NCBI GenBank assembly: GCA_946488855.1
Contig: CAMLWC010000007.1
Location: 1-46,313, forward strand
Reading direction: 5' to 3'
Source: an uncultured Mycoplasmatota bacterium
GTDB lineage: Bacteria > Bacillota_I > Bacilli_A > RF39 > UBA660
DNA length: 46,313 nucleotides
The notes beneath the pieces were generated by a model. That model worked only from the letters and a program-made list of their open reading frames with translations. It was not told where the DNA came from and did not search any database. Below, in pieces: positions 1 through 8,013 of the stretch; position 1 is the first letter of the stretch, and every line of letters starts with the position of its first letter. Made by a program: the position numbers and the translations under genes.

Positions 1-1377
1 CGAAAAGGTACAGGAAATTATGATAAAGATAGAACAATATTTAATTATAGTTATGTACCTTTATCTAAACCCACTCTACAAGAACAAGTCTATTCTAAAT
101 TAAAAGATAATAAAATATATTATAACGATGGTAAAAACACAAATTTATTAAATGGTGCTATCGTTACAAGTGGAAAAGAATTTTTTCAAAGTTTGGGAAT
201 GAAGTTTAAAGAAAGTAATAGAACTCATCAAGTTGGAAAAGATAAAGGAAAACCTATTCTAGTTCCTGATATAAAATCTAAAGAAGATATACCTAAAAAA
301 GTTATGGATTTTTTTGATGATAGTTATAAATTTTTAGAAGAACTTGTTGGTAAAGATAATATAGTATATGCAGAAATTCATTTTGATGAAGATACACCAC
401 ATTTACAATTTTACTTTATCCCTGTTATTAATGAAGTTAAGAGAAAAGTTTTTGAAACTGATACAAACGGAAATATAATTTATCGTGAAGGAATAGATAA
501 AAAAGGAAATAAAAAAATGTATCCAGTTCAAAAGAAAGATAAAAATGGCAAAAACATTTTCAAAGTTGAAAAAGGAAAATTTTTAAATTGTGATCAGTTT
601 TGGAAAACTTTAGGCGGTAAAACTTCTTATGCTAAAATTCAAGATAACTACAACAAGTTCATTACTGAAAAAGGTTATAATCTCTTTCGTGGAAATATTG
701 GCGATAATAAACATCATAAAACTAAAGCTCAAAAAGAAATTGAAGATTTAAATGAACAAATTAGTGAAATGAAAATTGAATTTGAGAAGAATAAACGACT
801 AAATGAAATAGAATTAGAAACAGCAAAGGAAATATCAGAAATTGATTCTAATGCAGTTTTAAACCCAGTAAAAAGAAAAGTTATTGGTTATAAAGATGAA
901 GATATTAACAATCTAATTGACTATTCAAAAAATATGCAGAAACAGAATTCTAATAGCAAAAATGTTATTAAACAAAAAAATGTTATTATTGAAGAACTAA
1001 CTTACAAAGTAAAAAATCTTCAAACTGAAAATTCAAAATTGAAAGATGGTCGAGCTATTAAAGAAAGAGATATAAAAATTCAAGAGCAACAACAAACTAT
1101 ATCTAAACAAAAATCAATAATTAAAGAAAAAAATTCTATTATTGAAAAATTAGAAGAAAAAGTTAATGAAATACAAGAAACTTTTAATAATTTCAAAGAA
1201 AAAATGTTTAACTTTTGTGACAAAATATGCCGAGCATTAGGTCATAAGATAGGAATTCATTTTTCTAAAAATAGCGAAATTAATTACGATGATATGGAAT
1301 ACTATGCAAATGGTGTTAATCGTAAATACGAACGACCTGAAAAAGATAAATCCGATGACTTTGATATAAGTAGATAA
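1..1377 (+). CDS. MobV-type relaxase (Mob/Pre family), 5'-truncated by window edge
   Basis: The frame is open from base 1, so the N-terminus lies outside the window. Mob/Pre proteins nick DNA at oriT to start conjugative mobilization. The family's metal-binding motif HxDExTPHxH appears at 379-408 as HFDEDTPHLQ, so the last histidine is replaced by glutamine while the other two histidines and the acidic residues are kept. After a conserved domain of roughly 240 residues comes a long Lys/Glu/Gln-rich coiled coil (about 700-1200), as is usual in the family. An internal TTG at 193 can be read as a start, but family-like residues continue upstream of it. The N-terminal nucleophile region cannot be seen. 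The gene belongs with the recombinase downstream as the transfer module of the element. Confidence 0.85.
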   Translation, partial: RKGTGNYDKDRTIFNYSYVPLSKPTLQEQVYSKLKDNKIYYNDGKNTNLLNGAIVTSGKEFFQSLGMKFKESNRTHQVGKDKGKPILVPDIKSKEDIPKKVMDFFDDSYKFLEELVGKDNIVYAEIHFDEDTPHLQFYFIPVINEVKRKVFETDTNGNIIYREGIDKKGNKKMYPVQKKDKNGKNIFKVEKGKFLNCDQFWKTLGGKTSYAKIQDNYNKFITEKGYNLFRGNIGDNKHHKTKAQKEIEDLNEQISEMKIEFEKNKRLNEIELETAKEISEIDSNAVLNPVKRKVIGYKDEDINNLIDYSKNMQKQNSNSKNVIKQKNVIIEELTYKVKNLQTENSKLKDGRAIKERDIKIQEQQQTISKQKSIIKEKNSIIEKLEEKVNEIQETFNNFKEKMFNFCDKICRALGHKIGIHFSKNSEINYDDMEYYANGVNRKYERPEKDKSDDFDISR

Positions 1378-1516
1378 GTAAACTCTTAATATTAAAAAAA
1401 GATATTTGTAACCAAAATAGTATTAACTTTGTATAAATGAGAAAAAAGATAAAATTTTTAATAAAATGTACCAAAATAATTATTTTAAATTAAATAGTGA
1501 TTGGAGGATTGATAAT

Positions 1517-1573
1517 ATGAGAAAAAATATAGATAAAATTTATTACAAATGTCTTTCTATTTCTCAAACTTAA
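1517..1573 (+). CDS. Possible 18-aa peptide
   Basis: An ATG lies 9 bases after a clear GGAGG (1503-1507) and opens an 18-residue frame, MRKNIDKIYYKCLSISQT, ending in TAA. It is basic and has no recognisable domain. It sits directly before another small gene with its own ribosome binding site. It could be a leader peptide or a decayed gene end. The good Shine-Dalgarno is the only support. Confidence 0.3.
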   Translation: MRKNIDKIYYKCLSISQT

Positions 1574-1594
1574 AATATGTAAAGGAGAAAGATA

Positions 1595-1720
1595 ATGAAA
1601 TATAATATTATTGATGTTGTGGATAATAAATTAACTGATACTAAATTAAAAGAAATAGTCAATAAAAAATTATATAAAATTATTGAACTAATGGAGTTTA
1701 ATGTTAATTACTCTAAATAG
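1595..1720 (+). CDS. Small 41-aa element-encoded protein
   Basis: An ATG preceded by AAAGGAGA opens a 41-residue frame beginning MKYNIIDVVDNKLTD and rich in Lys, Ile and Asn. There is no signal peptide or membrane segment. The amphipathic stretch TKLKEIVNKKLYKIIELM could form a helix. Small proteins of this kind often precede large serine recombinases in integrative elements, but I cannot assign a function. Its stop lies just before the recombinase promoter. Confidence 0.55.
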   Translation: MKYNIIDVVDNKLTDTKLKEIVNKKLYKIIELMEFNVNYSK

Positions 1721-1721
1721 A

Positions 1722-1760
1722 TGTTATAATAGTATTGGTTATAAGTTTAACTTTAAACTT
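1722..1760 (+). promoter_or_regulatory. Recombinase promoter with operator-like inverted repeat
   Basis: An extended -10 box, TG-T-TATAAT, spans 1722-1730; the -35 region is weak. It is followed 12 bases later by a perfect 7-bp inverted repeat, AAGTTTA-ACTT-TAAACTT (1743-1760), placed over the expected start of transcription. A repressor bound there would block initiation. It could also be a 5'-end hairpin in the transcript. Confidence 0.55.
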
Positions 1761-1791
1761 AATTATTACCTTAAGTTAGGAGGTAATAGTT
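1761..1791 (+). promoter_or_regulatory. Hairpin masking the recombinase ribosome binding site
   Basis: Bases 1761-1771 (AATTATTACCT) pair with 1781-1791 (AGGTAATAGTT) in an 11-bp stem with one G-U pair and a 9-base loop. The descending arm and loop contain the Shine-Dalgarno AGGAGGT (1778-1784), and the stem ends exactly at the ATG of the recombinase (1792). This should lower translation unless the hairpin is opened. Confidence 0.55.
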
Positions 1792-3402
1792 ATGAATGAA
1801 ATGGAGAGTGTTTTAAGTAAGAAAGTATTAAGAGTTGGTATTTATTTAAGATTGTCTAATGAAGATAGAGACAAAGTAAACAAAGATGATGATAGTGAAT
1901 CTATTAAAAACCAAAGAAATATGCTTGCCCAATATATAAATAAGCATCCTGAATTTGCATTAATAGATGAATATTGTGATGAAGATTTATCTGGTGCAGG
2001 AACTTATAGACCTGAATTTGAAAGACTAATTAGAGATTGTGAAAATCGTAAACTTGATATTGTTTTATGCAAGAGTCAATCAAGATTTTCAAGAGATATG
2101 GAAATTGTTGAAAAATATATCAATAATAAATTCAAAGAATGGAATATTAGATTTATCGGTTTATCAGATAATGCTGATACTGAAGTTTTAGGAAATAAAA
2201 AATCTAGGCAAATAAATGGCTTAGTTAACGAATGGTATTTGGAAGATGTTTCTGACAATATAAGAAGTGCTTTTAATTCAAAAATGAAGCAAGGAGAATT
2301 TATTTCTCCTTTCGCTCCATTTGGTTATGAAGTATCACCTGATGATAATAATAAGTTGATAGTAGATCCTATAGCGAGTGAAATTGTAAAAAACATTTAT
2401 GATTTATATCTAACAGGACTAGGATTTACAGGTATTGCTAAATATTTAAATAGCAAGGAAATACCTTCTCCTTCCCTGTATAAATACCGCAAAGGTATTA
2501 AATTAAATGTAATTAGTAATAGACCTCGTGAAGAAATAAAATGGTCTACAAATGCCATTAAAACTATTTTAACAAATGAAATTTATCTGGGACATTTAAT
2601 ACAAGGCAAAAGAACCACTGTTAGTTATAAAAATCATAAAATAAGAAACAAAGATAAAAGTGAATGGATCAGAATAGAAAATACACATGAAGCTATCATT
2701 GATGAAGAAACATTTAATAAAGTGCAAATTGCTATGAAAGAAAGAACTAAACCAATGAAAGCAACTGGTGTTGTGCATATATTCTCTGGTAAGGTATTTT
2801 GTCTTGAATGTAATCATTATATGCGAAAAAAGAATTCTTCTAAACATGAATATTTAGTATGTTCTAATAATCGTGATGGATATGATGATTGTATAAATAA
2901 AACTTCTATTAGATATGATGAATTAGCTAATCTAGTATTAGAGGCAATCAATAAGAAAATCGAGAAATTTTATGATGAAGAAGAATTAAAAAATTTAGAT
3001 TCAAAAAAACTTGATAGCAGATTCAAGGAAAAAATTAAATCTTTAGAAAAACAAAGAACTGATATTGAAAATAAAATATCTAAAACTAGAAATTATTTAA
3101 AAAATATTTATGAAGATAAAGTAAATGGTGTTATTACACCAGAACAATTTAAAGATTTAATTACTAATTATAATAAAGATGAAGACATTTATAAAGATCA
3201 AATTAAATCAATTAATAATGAAATATCTTATTATAGAATGAAAGAAGAATCTGCAAAAAATAATAAAGAAATATTTAGTAAATACCAAAAATTAGAAGAA
3301 TTAAATAGAGTTATTGTTGATGAATTTATTGATAAAATATATATTGGTAAATTAAACGAAGAAACAAATACTAGAGATATTCAAATTAAATGGAATTTTT
3401 AA
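1792..3402 (+). CDS. Large serine recombinase / site-specific integrase
   Basis: This protein of 536 residues catalyses integration and excision of the element. It has a resolvase-type catalytic domain (residues about 12-160) with YLRLS, where Ser22 is the likely nucleophile, and SRFSRD carrying a catalytic arginine. A recombinase domain follows (about 175-300). A zinc ribbon begins near residue 338 with CLEC and continues with a downstream Cys pair, and a coiled coil runs from about 395 to 490. Length and domain order fit the Tn4451/phiC31 class. The start at 1792 has a perfect AGGAGGT eight bases away, although it lies inside a hairpin. The gene lies near the right end of the element, as expected for a recombinase beside its attachment site. 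Met4 is an alternative start. Confidence 0.93.
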   Translation: MNEMESVLSKKVLRVGIYLRLSNEDRDKVNKDDDSESIKNQRNMLAQYINKHPEFALIDEYCDEDLSGAGTYRPEFERLIRDCENRKLDIVLCKSQSRFSRDMEIVEKYINNKFKEWNIRFIGLSDNADTEVLGNKKSRQINGLVNEWYLEDVSDNIRSAFNSKMKQGEFISPFAPFGYEVSPDDNNKLIVDPIASEIVKNIYDLYLTGLGFTGIAKYLNSKEIPSPSLYKYRKGIKLNVISNRPREEIKWSTNAIKTILTNEIYLGHLIQGKRTTVSYKNHKIRNKDKSEWIRIENTHEAIIDEETFNKVQIAMKERTKPMKATGVVHIFSGKVFCLECNHYMRKKNSSKHEYLVCSNNRDGYDDCINKTSIRYDELANLVLEAINKKIEKFYDEEELKNLDSKKLDSRFKEKIKSLEKQRTDIENKISKTRNYLKNIYEDKVNGVITPEQFKDLITNYNKDEDIYKDQIKSINNEISYYRMKEESAKNNKEIFSKYQKLEELNRVIVDEFIDKIYIGKLNEETNTRDIQIKWNF

Positions 3403-3455
3403 TAAATTTCAAAAAAAAAGGAAATACAAAATTTTTGTAGAATAATATAAGTGAG

Positions 3456-3477
3456 AGGTTGTATATATCTATAACCT
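3456..3477. promoter_or_regulatory. Imperfect inverted repeat upstream of the BRO gene
   Basis: AGGTTGTATAT followed by ATCTATAACCT forms two 11-base arms matching at 9 positions, 46 bases before the BRO-N start codon. It could be an operator or a weak hairpin between the recombinase and BRO genes. The right arm is followed by TTTTGC, so weak termination of the recombinase transcript is also possible. Confidence 0.3.
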
Positions 3478-3523
3478 TTTGCTTAATACATATTAAAAAT
3501 AAACAGTAAAGGACGGTGAAAAA

Positions 3524-4378
3524 ATGAATCAAGATAAAATGCATCTAATTAATAAAATATTCAATAATGAAACAATAAGAACTGTGTGGGATAAAGAAAA
3601 AGAAAAGTATTATATAAGTGTTATTGATATTGTTGGTGTATTAGCAGAAAGCGATAACCCAAGAAAATATTGGTCAGTTATGAAAACTAGATTAAAAAAA
3701 GAAGGAAATGAGGTGGCTACAATTTGTAGTCAACTGAAATTAAAAGCTTCTGATGGAAAATATTATAATACTGATGTATGTGATATTGAGGGTATGTTTA
3801 GAATAATTCAATCAATTCCTAGCAAAAATGCCGAACCAGTGAAACTTTGGTTAGCTAGTCTTGGTAAAGAAAGAATTGATGAAGTATTTGATCCTTCATT
3901 AACAATACAAAGAGCAATAGATACATATCGTGCTAAAGGTTATGATGAAGCTTGGATTGCTAAAAGAATTAAAGGCATTCAAGAAAGGAAAAAACTAACT
4001 GATATTTGGAAAGATGGTGGTATTGAAAGTAATTTAGAGTATGCAATGCTTACTAACGAAATATATAAAAGTTGGTCTGGATTTACTGCTAAGCAATATA
4101 AACAATATAAAGGATTAAGAAAAGAATCTTTAAGAGATAATATGACTGATATAGAAATAGCACTTGCTGATTTAGGAGAACTTACTACTCGTGATATTGC
4201 TTTATCAGAACATCCTGAAGGACTTAAAGAAAATCTTAAAGTTGCTCAAAGAGGTGGACAAGTTGCAAATGATGCAAGAAAATCATATGAACAGCAAACT
4301 AAAAGGTCTGCTATATCAAATCAAAATGCACTTAATTATCAATATATAGAAGAAGATAAACAAATTGAAAATAAATAA
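3524..4378 (+). CDS. BRO-N domain protein (phage antirepressor / DinD-like)
   Basis: This 284-residue protein has an N-terminal BRO-N-type DNA-binding domain (about 15-130, with YISVIDIVGVL and the IEGMFRIIQSIPS segment). A C-terminal half of roughly 150 residues contains ERIDEVFDPSLTIQRA, GLRKESLRDNMTDIEIALAD and ELTTRDIA. BRO-N proteins are common in phages and mobile elements, often as antirepressors or SOS-linked regulators; the target here is unknown. It lies between the recombinase and the element end, with AAGGACGGTG as ribosome binding site. A close paralogue of identical length lies at 45327-46181 on the opposite strand. The residues that differ are concentrated around positions 45-80 and the C-terminus. 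Confidence 0.8.
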   Translation: MNQDKMHLINKIFNNETIRTVWDKEKEKYYISVIDIVGVLAESDNPRKYWSVMKTRLKKEGNEVATICSQLKLKASDGKYYNTDVCDIEGMFRIIQSIPSKNAEPVKLWLASLGKERIDEVFDPSLTIQRAIDTYRAKGYDEAWIAKRIKGIQERKKLTDIWKDGGIESNLEYAMLTNEIYKSWSGFTAKQYKQYKGLRKESLRDNMTDIEIALADLGELTTRDIALSEHPEGLKENLKVAQRGGQVANDARKSYEQQTKRSAISNQNALNYQYIEEDKQIENK

Positions 4379-4439
4379 ATTACAATTTAGTTGTTGCATA
4401 ATTTGCAATAACTAAAAAAACAATAACTCTAAAATATTA

Positions 4440-4464
4440 AAAAATAATAAAAAGTGTCTTCGTT
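4440..4464. other. Probable element-chromosome junction (att site)
   Basis: Upstream of about 4455 the ATPase frame reads an AT-rich, non-homologous stretch and soon a stop (4413-4415). From about 4464 it reads tyrosine-isoleucine-QRVALIRTLA, the part of an ABC ATPase right after the LSGG signature. The LSGG codons are missing, so the crossover lies at or just before them. The exact core dinucleotide cannot be defined without the other end. Confidence 0.5.
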
Positions 4465-4808
4465 ATATTCAAAGAGTTGCACTAATTAGAACACTTGCTA
4501 CTAAACCAGATATATTATTATTAGATGAACCTTTTAGCGCTCTGGATTACCAAACAAGATTAAAAGTATCGGATGATGTTTATAATATTATCAAAAAAGA
4601 AAAAAAATCAGCTATAATGGTTACCCATGATATAGCCGAAGCAATAAGTATGGCTGATAGAATTATTGTATTATCAAAACGACCTAGTGTAATCAAAAAA
4701 ATAATTGACATTAATTTAACTGACAAAAGTACGCCAATTAATAATAGAAAAGCAAAAGAATTTGCTTATTATTATGATTTAATATGGAAAGAGATTGATT
4801 ATGACTAA
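4461..4808 (+). pseudogene. 3' fragment of NitT/TauT-type ABC transporter ATPase
   Basis: The frame shows QRVALIRTLA, then Walker B with D-loop (DILLLDEPFSALD) and the switch histidine MVTHD, then a C-terminal region typical of SsuB/TauB/NitT-type importers. Walker A, the Q-loop and the LSGG signature are absent because the mobile element begins where they should be. An internal ATG at 4617 could give a 63-residue product, which could not bind ATP. The stop overlaps the permease start, so the original genes were an operon. The remnant shows that the element split an importer gene. Confidence 0.85.
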
Positions 4809-5589
4809 TGAACATATAAATTATTTAAAAAAAATTAAAAGAAACACTCTTTTAATTAAGCTAACTCAATTTAGTATTTTAATTTTATTTATTATTATTT
4901 GGCAATTATTATCTGATTATAAAATAATTAATCCATTTATTTTTTCATCTCCTAAAAAAGTAATAGAATGTCTAATTAGTCTACACAACGCAAATAATTT
5001 ATATAATCATATTTTTATAACTGTTTATGAAACTTTTATAAGTTTTTTATTGGGGACTTTATTAGGAATTTTAATAGCAAGTATAATGTGGTGGAATAAA
5101 TTTTTGGCGAAAGTAATTGATCCTTATTTGACAGTTTTAAATAGTCTACCTAAAGTAGCACTAGGTCCAATATTAATTATTTGGGTTGGGGCTGGTATGC
5201 AGTCAATCATTGTTATGGCTTTATTAATATCTACTATTATTACTATTATAACTGTTTATCAAGGATTTATTAGTGTTGATCCAATTAAAGTAAAATTAAT
5301 GAAAACATTTAAAGCAAATAAACGACAAATATATACAAAATTAATATTACCAGCCACTTTGCCTAATATAATTAGCTGTTTCAAAGTAAATATTAGCATG
5401 TCTTTAATCGGTGTTATTATGGGAGAATTTTTAGTATCTAAAGAAGGTATTGGTTATTTAATTATGTATGGATCACAAGTATTTAATTTGGATTTAGTAA
5501 TTACCGGAACAATAATCTTATGTTTAGTAGCAGTTATCATGTACTATTTAGTACAATTATTAGAAAAAAAACTAATAAAGAGTAGTTAA
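4801..5589 (+). CDS. ABC transporter permease, NitT/TauT (SsuC) type
   Basis: A membrane protein of 262 residues with about six transmembrane segments and the binding-protein-dependent permease domain. The cytoplasmic EAA-like loop reads MKTFKANKRQIYTKLILPA, followed by LPNIISCFKV. Such permeases import sulfonates, nitrate/taurine-like compounds, thiamine precursors or similar small molecules; the substrate cannot be told. I place the start at ATG 4801, which overlaps the ATPase stop (ATGACTAA), rather than the upstream TTG at 4795. Its ATPase partner is broken by the mobile element, so the transporter is probably inactive or depends on another ATPase. Expression may come from the element or not at all. 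Confidence 0.85.
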   Translation: MTNEHINYLKKIKRNTLLIKLTQFSILILFIIIWQLLSDYKIINPFIFSSPKKVIECLISLHNANNLYNHIFITVYETFISFLLGTLLGILIASIMWWNKFLAKVIDPYLTVLNSLPKVALGPILIIWVGAGMQSIIVMALLISTIITIITVYQGFISVDPIKVKLMKTFKANKRQIYTKLILPATLPNIISCFKVNISMSLIGVIMGEFLVSKEGIGYLIMYGSQVFNLDLVITGTIILCLVAVIMYYLVQLLEKKLIKSS

Positions 5590-5604
5590 AAACTACTCTT
5601 TATT
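5574..5604. terminator. Bidirectional terminator between convergent genes
   Basis: A perfect 14-bp inverted repeat (AATAAAGAGTAGTT with loop AAA) covers the stop codons of both the permease (plus) and the transporter gene on the minus strand. The genes overlap by four bases. Confidence 0.7.
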
Positions 5605-6443
5605 AATATGACTCCTACTACAGTTAAAATTCCTGCAATTAATTTTTGAATAAATCTATCCTTTTTCTTATAAAATATTAATTCAATTAATGAATTTATT
5701 ATTGTTGTAATTGAAAACAAAGATGCTACTATAGCCATATTACCTAATTGATATGCTCTAACTGAAGACACTAACATCACACACCATAAAAAAGCAGAAA
5801 ATATTAATTCTTTTTTATCATATAAATTATATTCTTCTTTCAAATATTTAAATTTATTTTTAGTAAATAAAATTAAATAAATAGCAGGAAATAATACTGT
5901 ACATATTGTATATATACCTAAATTAAAATTATTAGATATATTAACATTTATAAGCATTCCTATAGCAAATAAAAAATTAGCTAAAAAGGAAATAAAATAA
6001 TATTTATTAAAATTCAATTTACCTTTTTCATAAAAAATAATTACATTAGCTAAAATAATAATAGTTGTTCCTATTATTTTATTTATCCCAAATGATTCAT
6101 GAAAAAATATAAAACTAAATATTATCAAATACACTGAAGATGTTTGTTTAAACATACTAAATATAGATGGATCTAATCCATATCTTGCTTCAATATTTAA
6201 TCTATCAGTTACTGCATATAAAATTGTCACAATAAATAATGTAATATATATATTTATATCATTTGGAAATTTAAATTCAAAAAAAGGAATAAACAAAATA
6301 GCAAAAAAAGCAGTTAAAATTTCTAATAAAATTGTTAGTTTAGTAGCATCTTTCATATTTCGATTGGCTTTTTTAAATGTATGAGCAAATATAATAGAAG
6401 CAATCAAATAAATAACAACCCAAAAATACCATATATCAAACAT
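5586..6443 (-). CDS. EamA/DMT-family membrane transporter
   Basis: A very hydrophobic protein of 285 residues with about ten predicted transmembrane helices arranged as two similar halves, as in drug/metabolite (EamA) transporters. The family traits seen are a hydrophobic segment ending FFHESFGINKIIGTTIIILANVI in the middle and a C-terminal IAGILTVVGVILI helix. Substrates in the family include amino acids and other metabolites; none can be named here. The start at 6443 (MFDIWYFW) is preferred because GGTGA lies five bases before it; a longer frame to 6509 has no ribosome site. It is divergent from the next gene and convergent with the permease. Confidence 0.7.
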   Translation of the reverse strand: MFDIWYFWVVIYLIASIIFAHTFKKANRNMKDATKLTILLEILTAFFAILFIPFFEFKFPNDINIYITLFIVTILYAVTDRLNIEARYGLDPSIFSMFKQTSSVYLIIFSFIFFHESFGINKIIGTTIIILANVIIFYEKGKLNFNKYYFISFLANFLFAIGMLINVNISNNFNLGIYTICTVLFPAIYLILFTKNKFKYLKEEYNLYDKKELIFSAFLWCVMLVSSVRAYQLGNMAIVASLFSITTIINSLIELIFYKKKDRFIQKLIAGILTVVGVILIKSSF

Positions 6444-6502
6444 ATTATCACCATTTATTATTATACTAAAAAATATAATAATAATAAATATATTTTTGCA
6501 AT

Positions 6503-6547
6503 TTGACAATTGTTTATAAAGATGTTAAAATACCTCTTCGAAAGAGG
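6503..6547 (+). promoter_or_regulatory. Sigma-A promoter and small palindrome
   Basis: TTGACA (6503-6508), a 17-base spacer and an extended -10 TG-T-TAAAAT (6523-6531) form a near-consensus promoter for the gene at 6555. Just after it, CCTCTT-CGA-AAGAGG (6533-6547) is a perfect 6-bp inverted repeat whose right arm overlaps the ribosome binding site GAGGGG. It may be an operator at the start site or part of a very short leader. Confidence 0.6.
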
Positions 6548-6554
6548 GGATATC

Positions 6555-7043
6555 ATGAATTTTATAGAAAAAACAATTACATTAGAAAAATATATATTAA
6601 TAAAAAATTGGGCATACAACAGTGTAGAATATTTTCGAACCTTATCATTAAAAGATAAATATATTTTTATAAAATCATTGCAAATAAAAGATAAAAATAT
6701 TCTTGATATATTTTTATCAACTTTGTTTTTGCCAAACGATTTAGAACTTATAACTTTATTTTCAAATAATAAAGATGTAAATGGAATAGCAAAAAAATTT
6801 AATGTTCCATTTAATTTAATAATTAAAAAGAAATTAGAATTGCGTGAAATTAATTTAATTGAACTTATAAATGAAGGTAAAATTTCAAAAGAATCAGCAA
6901 TGCAAAAACCGATTGATTTAAATGAAAAAGACGATATAGATGATTTATTATTAGCGGTTTTCCCAGATCAACCATATATAGCTTATACTGAAAAACAAAA
7001 CGAATTAATAAAACAAAAAATATTAGAATTATTAAAAAAATAA
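6555..7043 (+). CDS. Hypothetical protein, 162 aa
   Basis: I do not recognise this protein. It is soluble, mostly helical, and has a segment IAKKFNVPFNLIIKKKLEL that resembles the helix found after the active site in ImmA/IrrE-type proteins or in small DNA-binding helices. No HExxH or other catalytic motif is present. The start at 6555 is chosen for GAGGGG eight bases before it; the longer frame from 6510 includes the promoter. It has its own promoter and is followed by the UvsE gene on the same strand. Confidence 0.6.
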   Translation: MNFIEKTITLEKYILIKNWAYNSVEYFRTLSLKDKYIFIKSLQIKDKNILDIFLSTLFLPNDLELITLFSNNKDVNGIAKKFNVPFNLIIKKKLELREINLIELINEGKISKESAMQKPIDLNEKDDIDDLLLAVFPDQPYIAYTEKQNELIKQKILELLKK

Positions 7044-7092
7044 ATTCTTAAATGAATTTGTTTTTTTTTGCCATATTATTAATGGTGATAAA

Positions 7093-8013
7093 ATGATAAG
7101 ATTGGGATATGTATCTATTTCAAATACATTAGATATAAGTTGTTCTAAAACAATTACTTATACTGAATTTAATAAAAATAAAGATTTAAATAAAATTGAT
7201 AAAATAATACTAGAAAACTTAAATAATTTGAATAAAATAATTGATTATAATATTAAAAATAATATTCATTTTTATAGATTAACATCCAAATTAATACCAC
7301 TTGCAACCAAAAAAGATGTTGTATTTGATTATATTGAAAAATATAAAAATATTTATCAAAAAATAGGCGATAAAATCCAAAAAAATAACATGAGAGTTGA
7401 TGTTCATCCAGATCAATTTTGTGTTTTAAATAGCACAAAAAAAGAAGTGTTAGAAAACACTTTTGAAATATTAGAATATCATTATAAAATATTAGATGCT
7501 TTAAATATTAAAAATAAAATAATAATTTTACATATTGGAAGTAGTGTCTTAGGCAAACAAAATAGTATCAAAAGATTTATTAACAACTTTTACAAATTAC
7601 CTAAATATATACAAGAATGTATAGCTATTGAAAATGATGATAAAATATATAATATTTTAGATTGTTTATATATATGTAATAAATTAAATATACCTTTAGT
7701 ATTAGATTATCATCATCATATTTGTAATAATATTTGTGATATTGAAGAATATTTAACAGATATTTTTAAAACTTGGAAAACAACACCTAAAATACATTTT
7801 TCTTCTCCCAAAAATATTACAAAAAAAGACTTTAGGTCTCACCATGATTATATTAATATTGATGACTTTATTATTTTTTTAAATAAAGTTAAAAACATTG
7901 ATTTAGATATCATGTTAGAAGCCAAAGCCAAAGATGAAGCACTATTTAGATTAGTTAGATTATTAAAATATAATAATTATAAATTTATTGATGATACAAC
8001 TTTTATTAATTAA
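7093..8013 (+). CDS. uvsE: UV DNA damage endonuclease UvsE (UVDE)
   Basis: UvsE nicks DNA 5' to UV photoproducts and abasic sites in an alternative excision repair pathway. The 306-residue protein shows the TIM-barrel family motifs: RLGYVSISNTL at the start, VHPDQFCVLNS (about 100-110), LHIGSSVLGKQNSIKRFINN, AIENDDKIYN, DYHHHICN, and HFSSPKN near the C-terminus. The His/Glu/Asp metal ligands are present. Length fits the bacterial family. Such repair is common in spore formers. The ribosome site is weak (GGTGAT). The end overlaps the convergent ferredoxin gene by eight bases. Confidence 0.92.
   Translation: MIRLGYVSISNTLDISCSKTITYTEFNKNKDLNKIDKIILENLNNLNKIIDYNIKNNIHFYRLTSKLIPLATKKDVVFDYIEKYKNIYQKIGDKIQKNNMRVDVHPDQFCVLNSTKKEVLENTFEILEYHYKILDALNIKNKIIILHIGSSVLGKQNSIKRFINNFYKLPKYIQECIAIENDDKIYNILDCLYICNKLNIPLVLDYHHHICNNICDIEEYLTDIFKTWKTTPKIHFSSPKNITKKDFRSHHDYINIDDFIIFLNKVKNIDLDIMLEAKAKDEALFRLVRLLKYNNYKFIDDTTFIN

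Larger units (their letters stand above)
1..4460. mobile_element. Right portion of an integrative mobilizable element
   Basis: Seen: a MobV-type relaxase, two small ORFs, a large serine recombinase and a BRO-N protein lie in a row on the plus strand. Immediately after them the sequence becomes the 3' part of an ABC transporter ATPase whose front half is absent. Known: large serine recombinases usually sit next to one attachment site and integrate site-specifically, and MobV relaxases mobilise plasmids and small integrative elements. Inferred: the element integrated into the ATPase gene, and its right junction is near 4440-4464. The left junction, with the 5' part of the ATPase gene, should lie to the left of this window. 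Confidence 0.75.
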
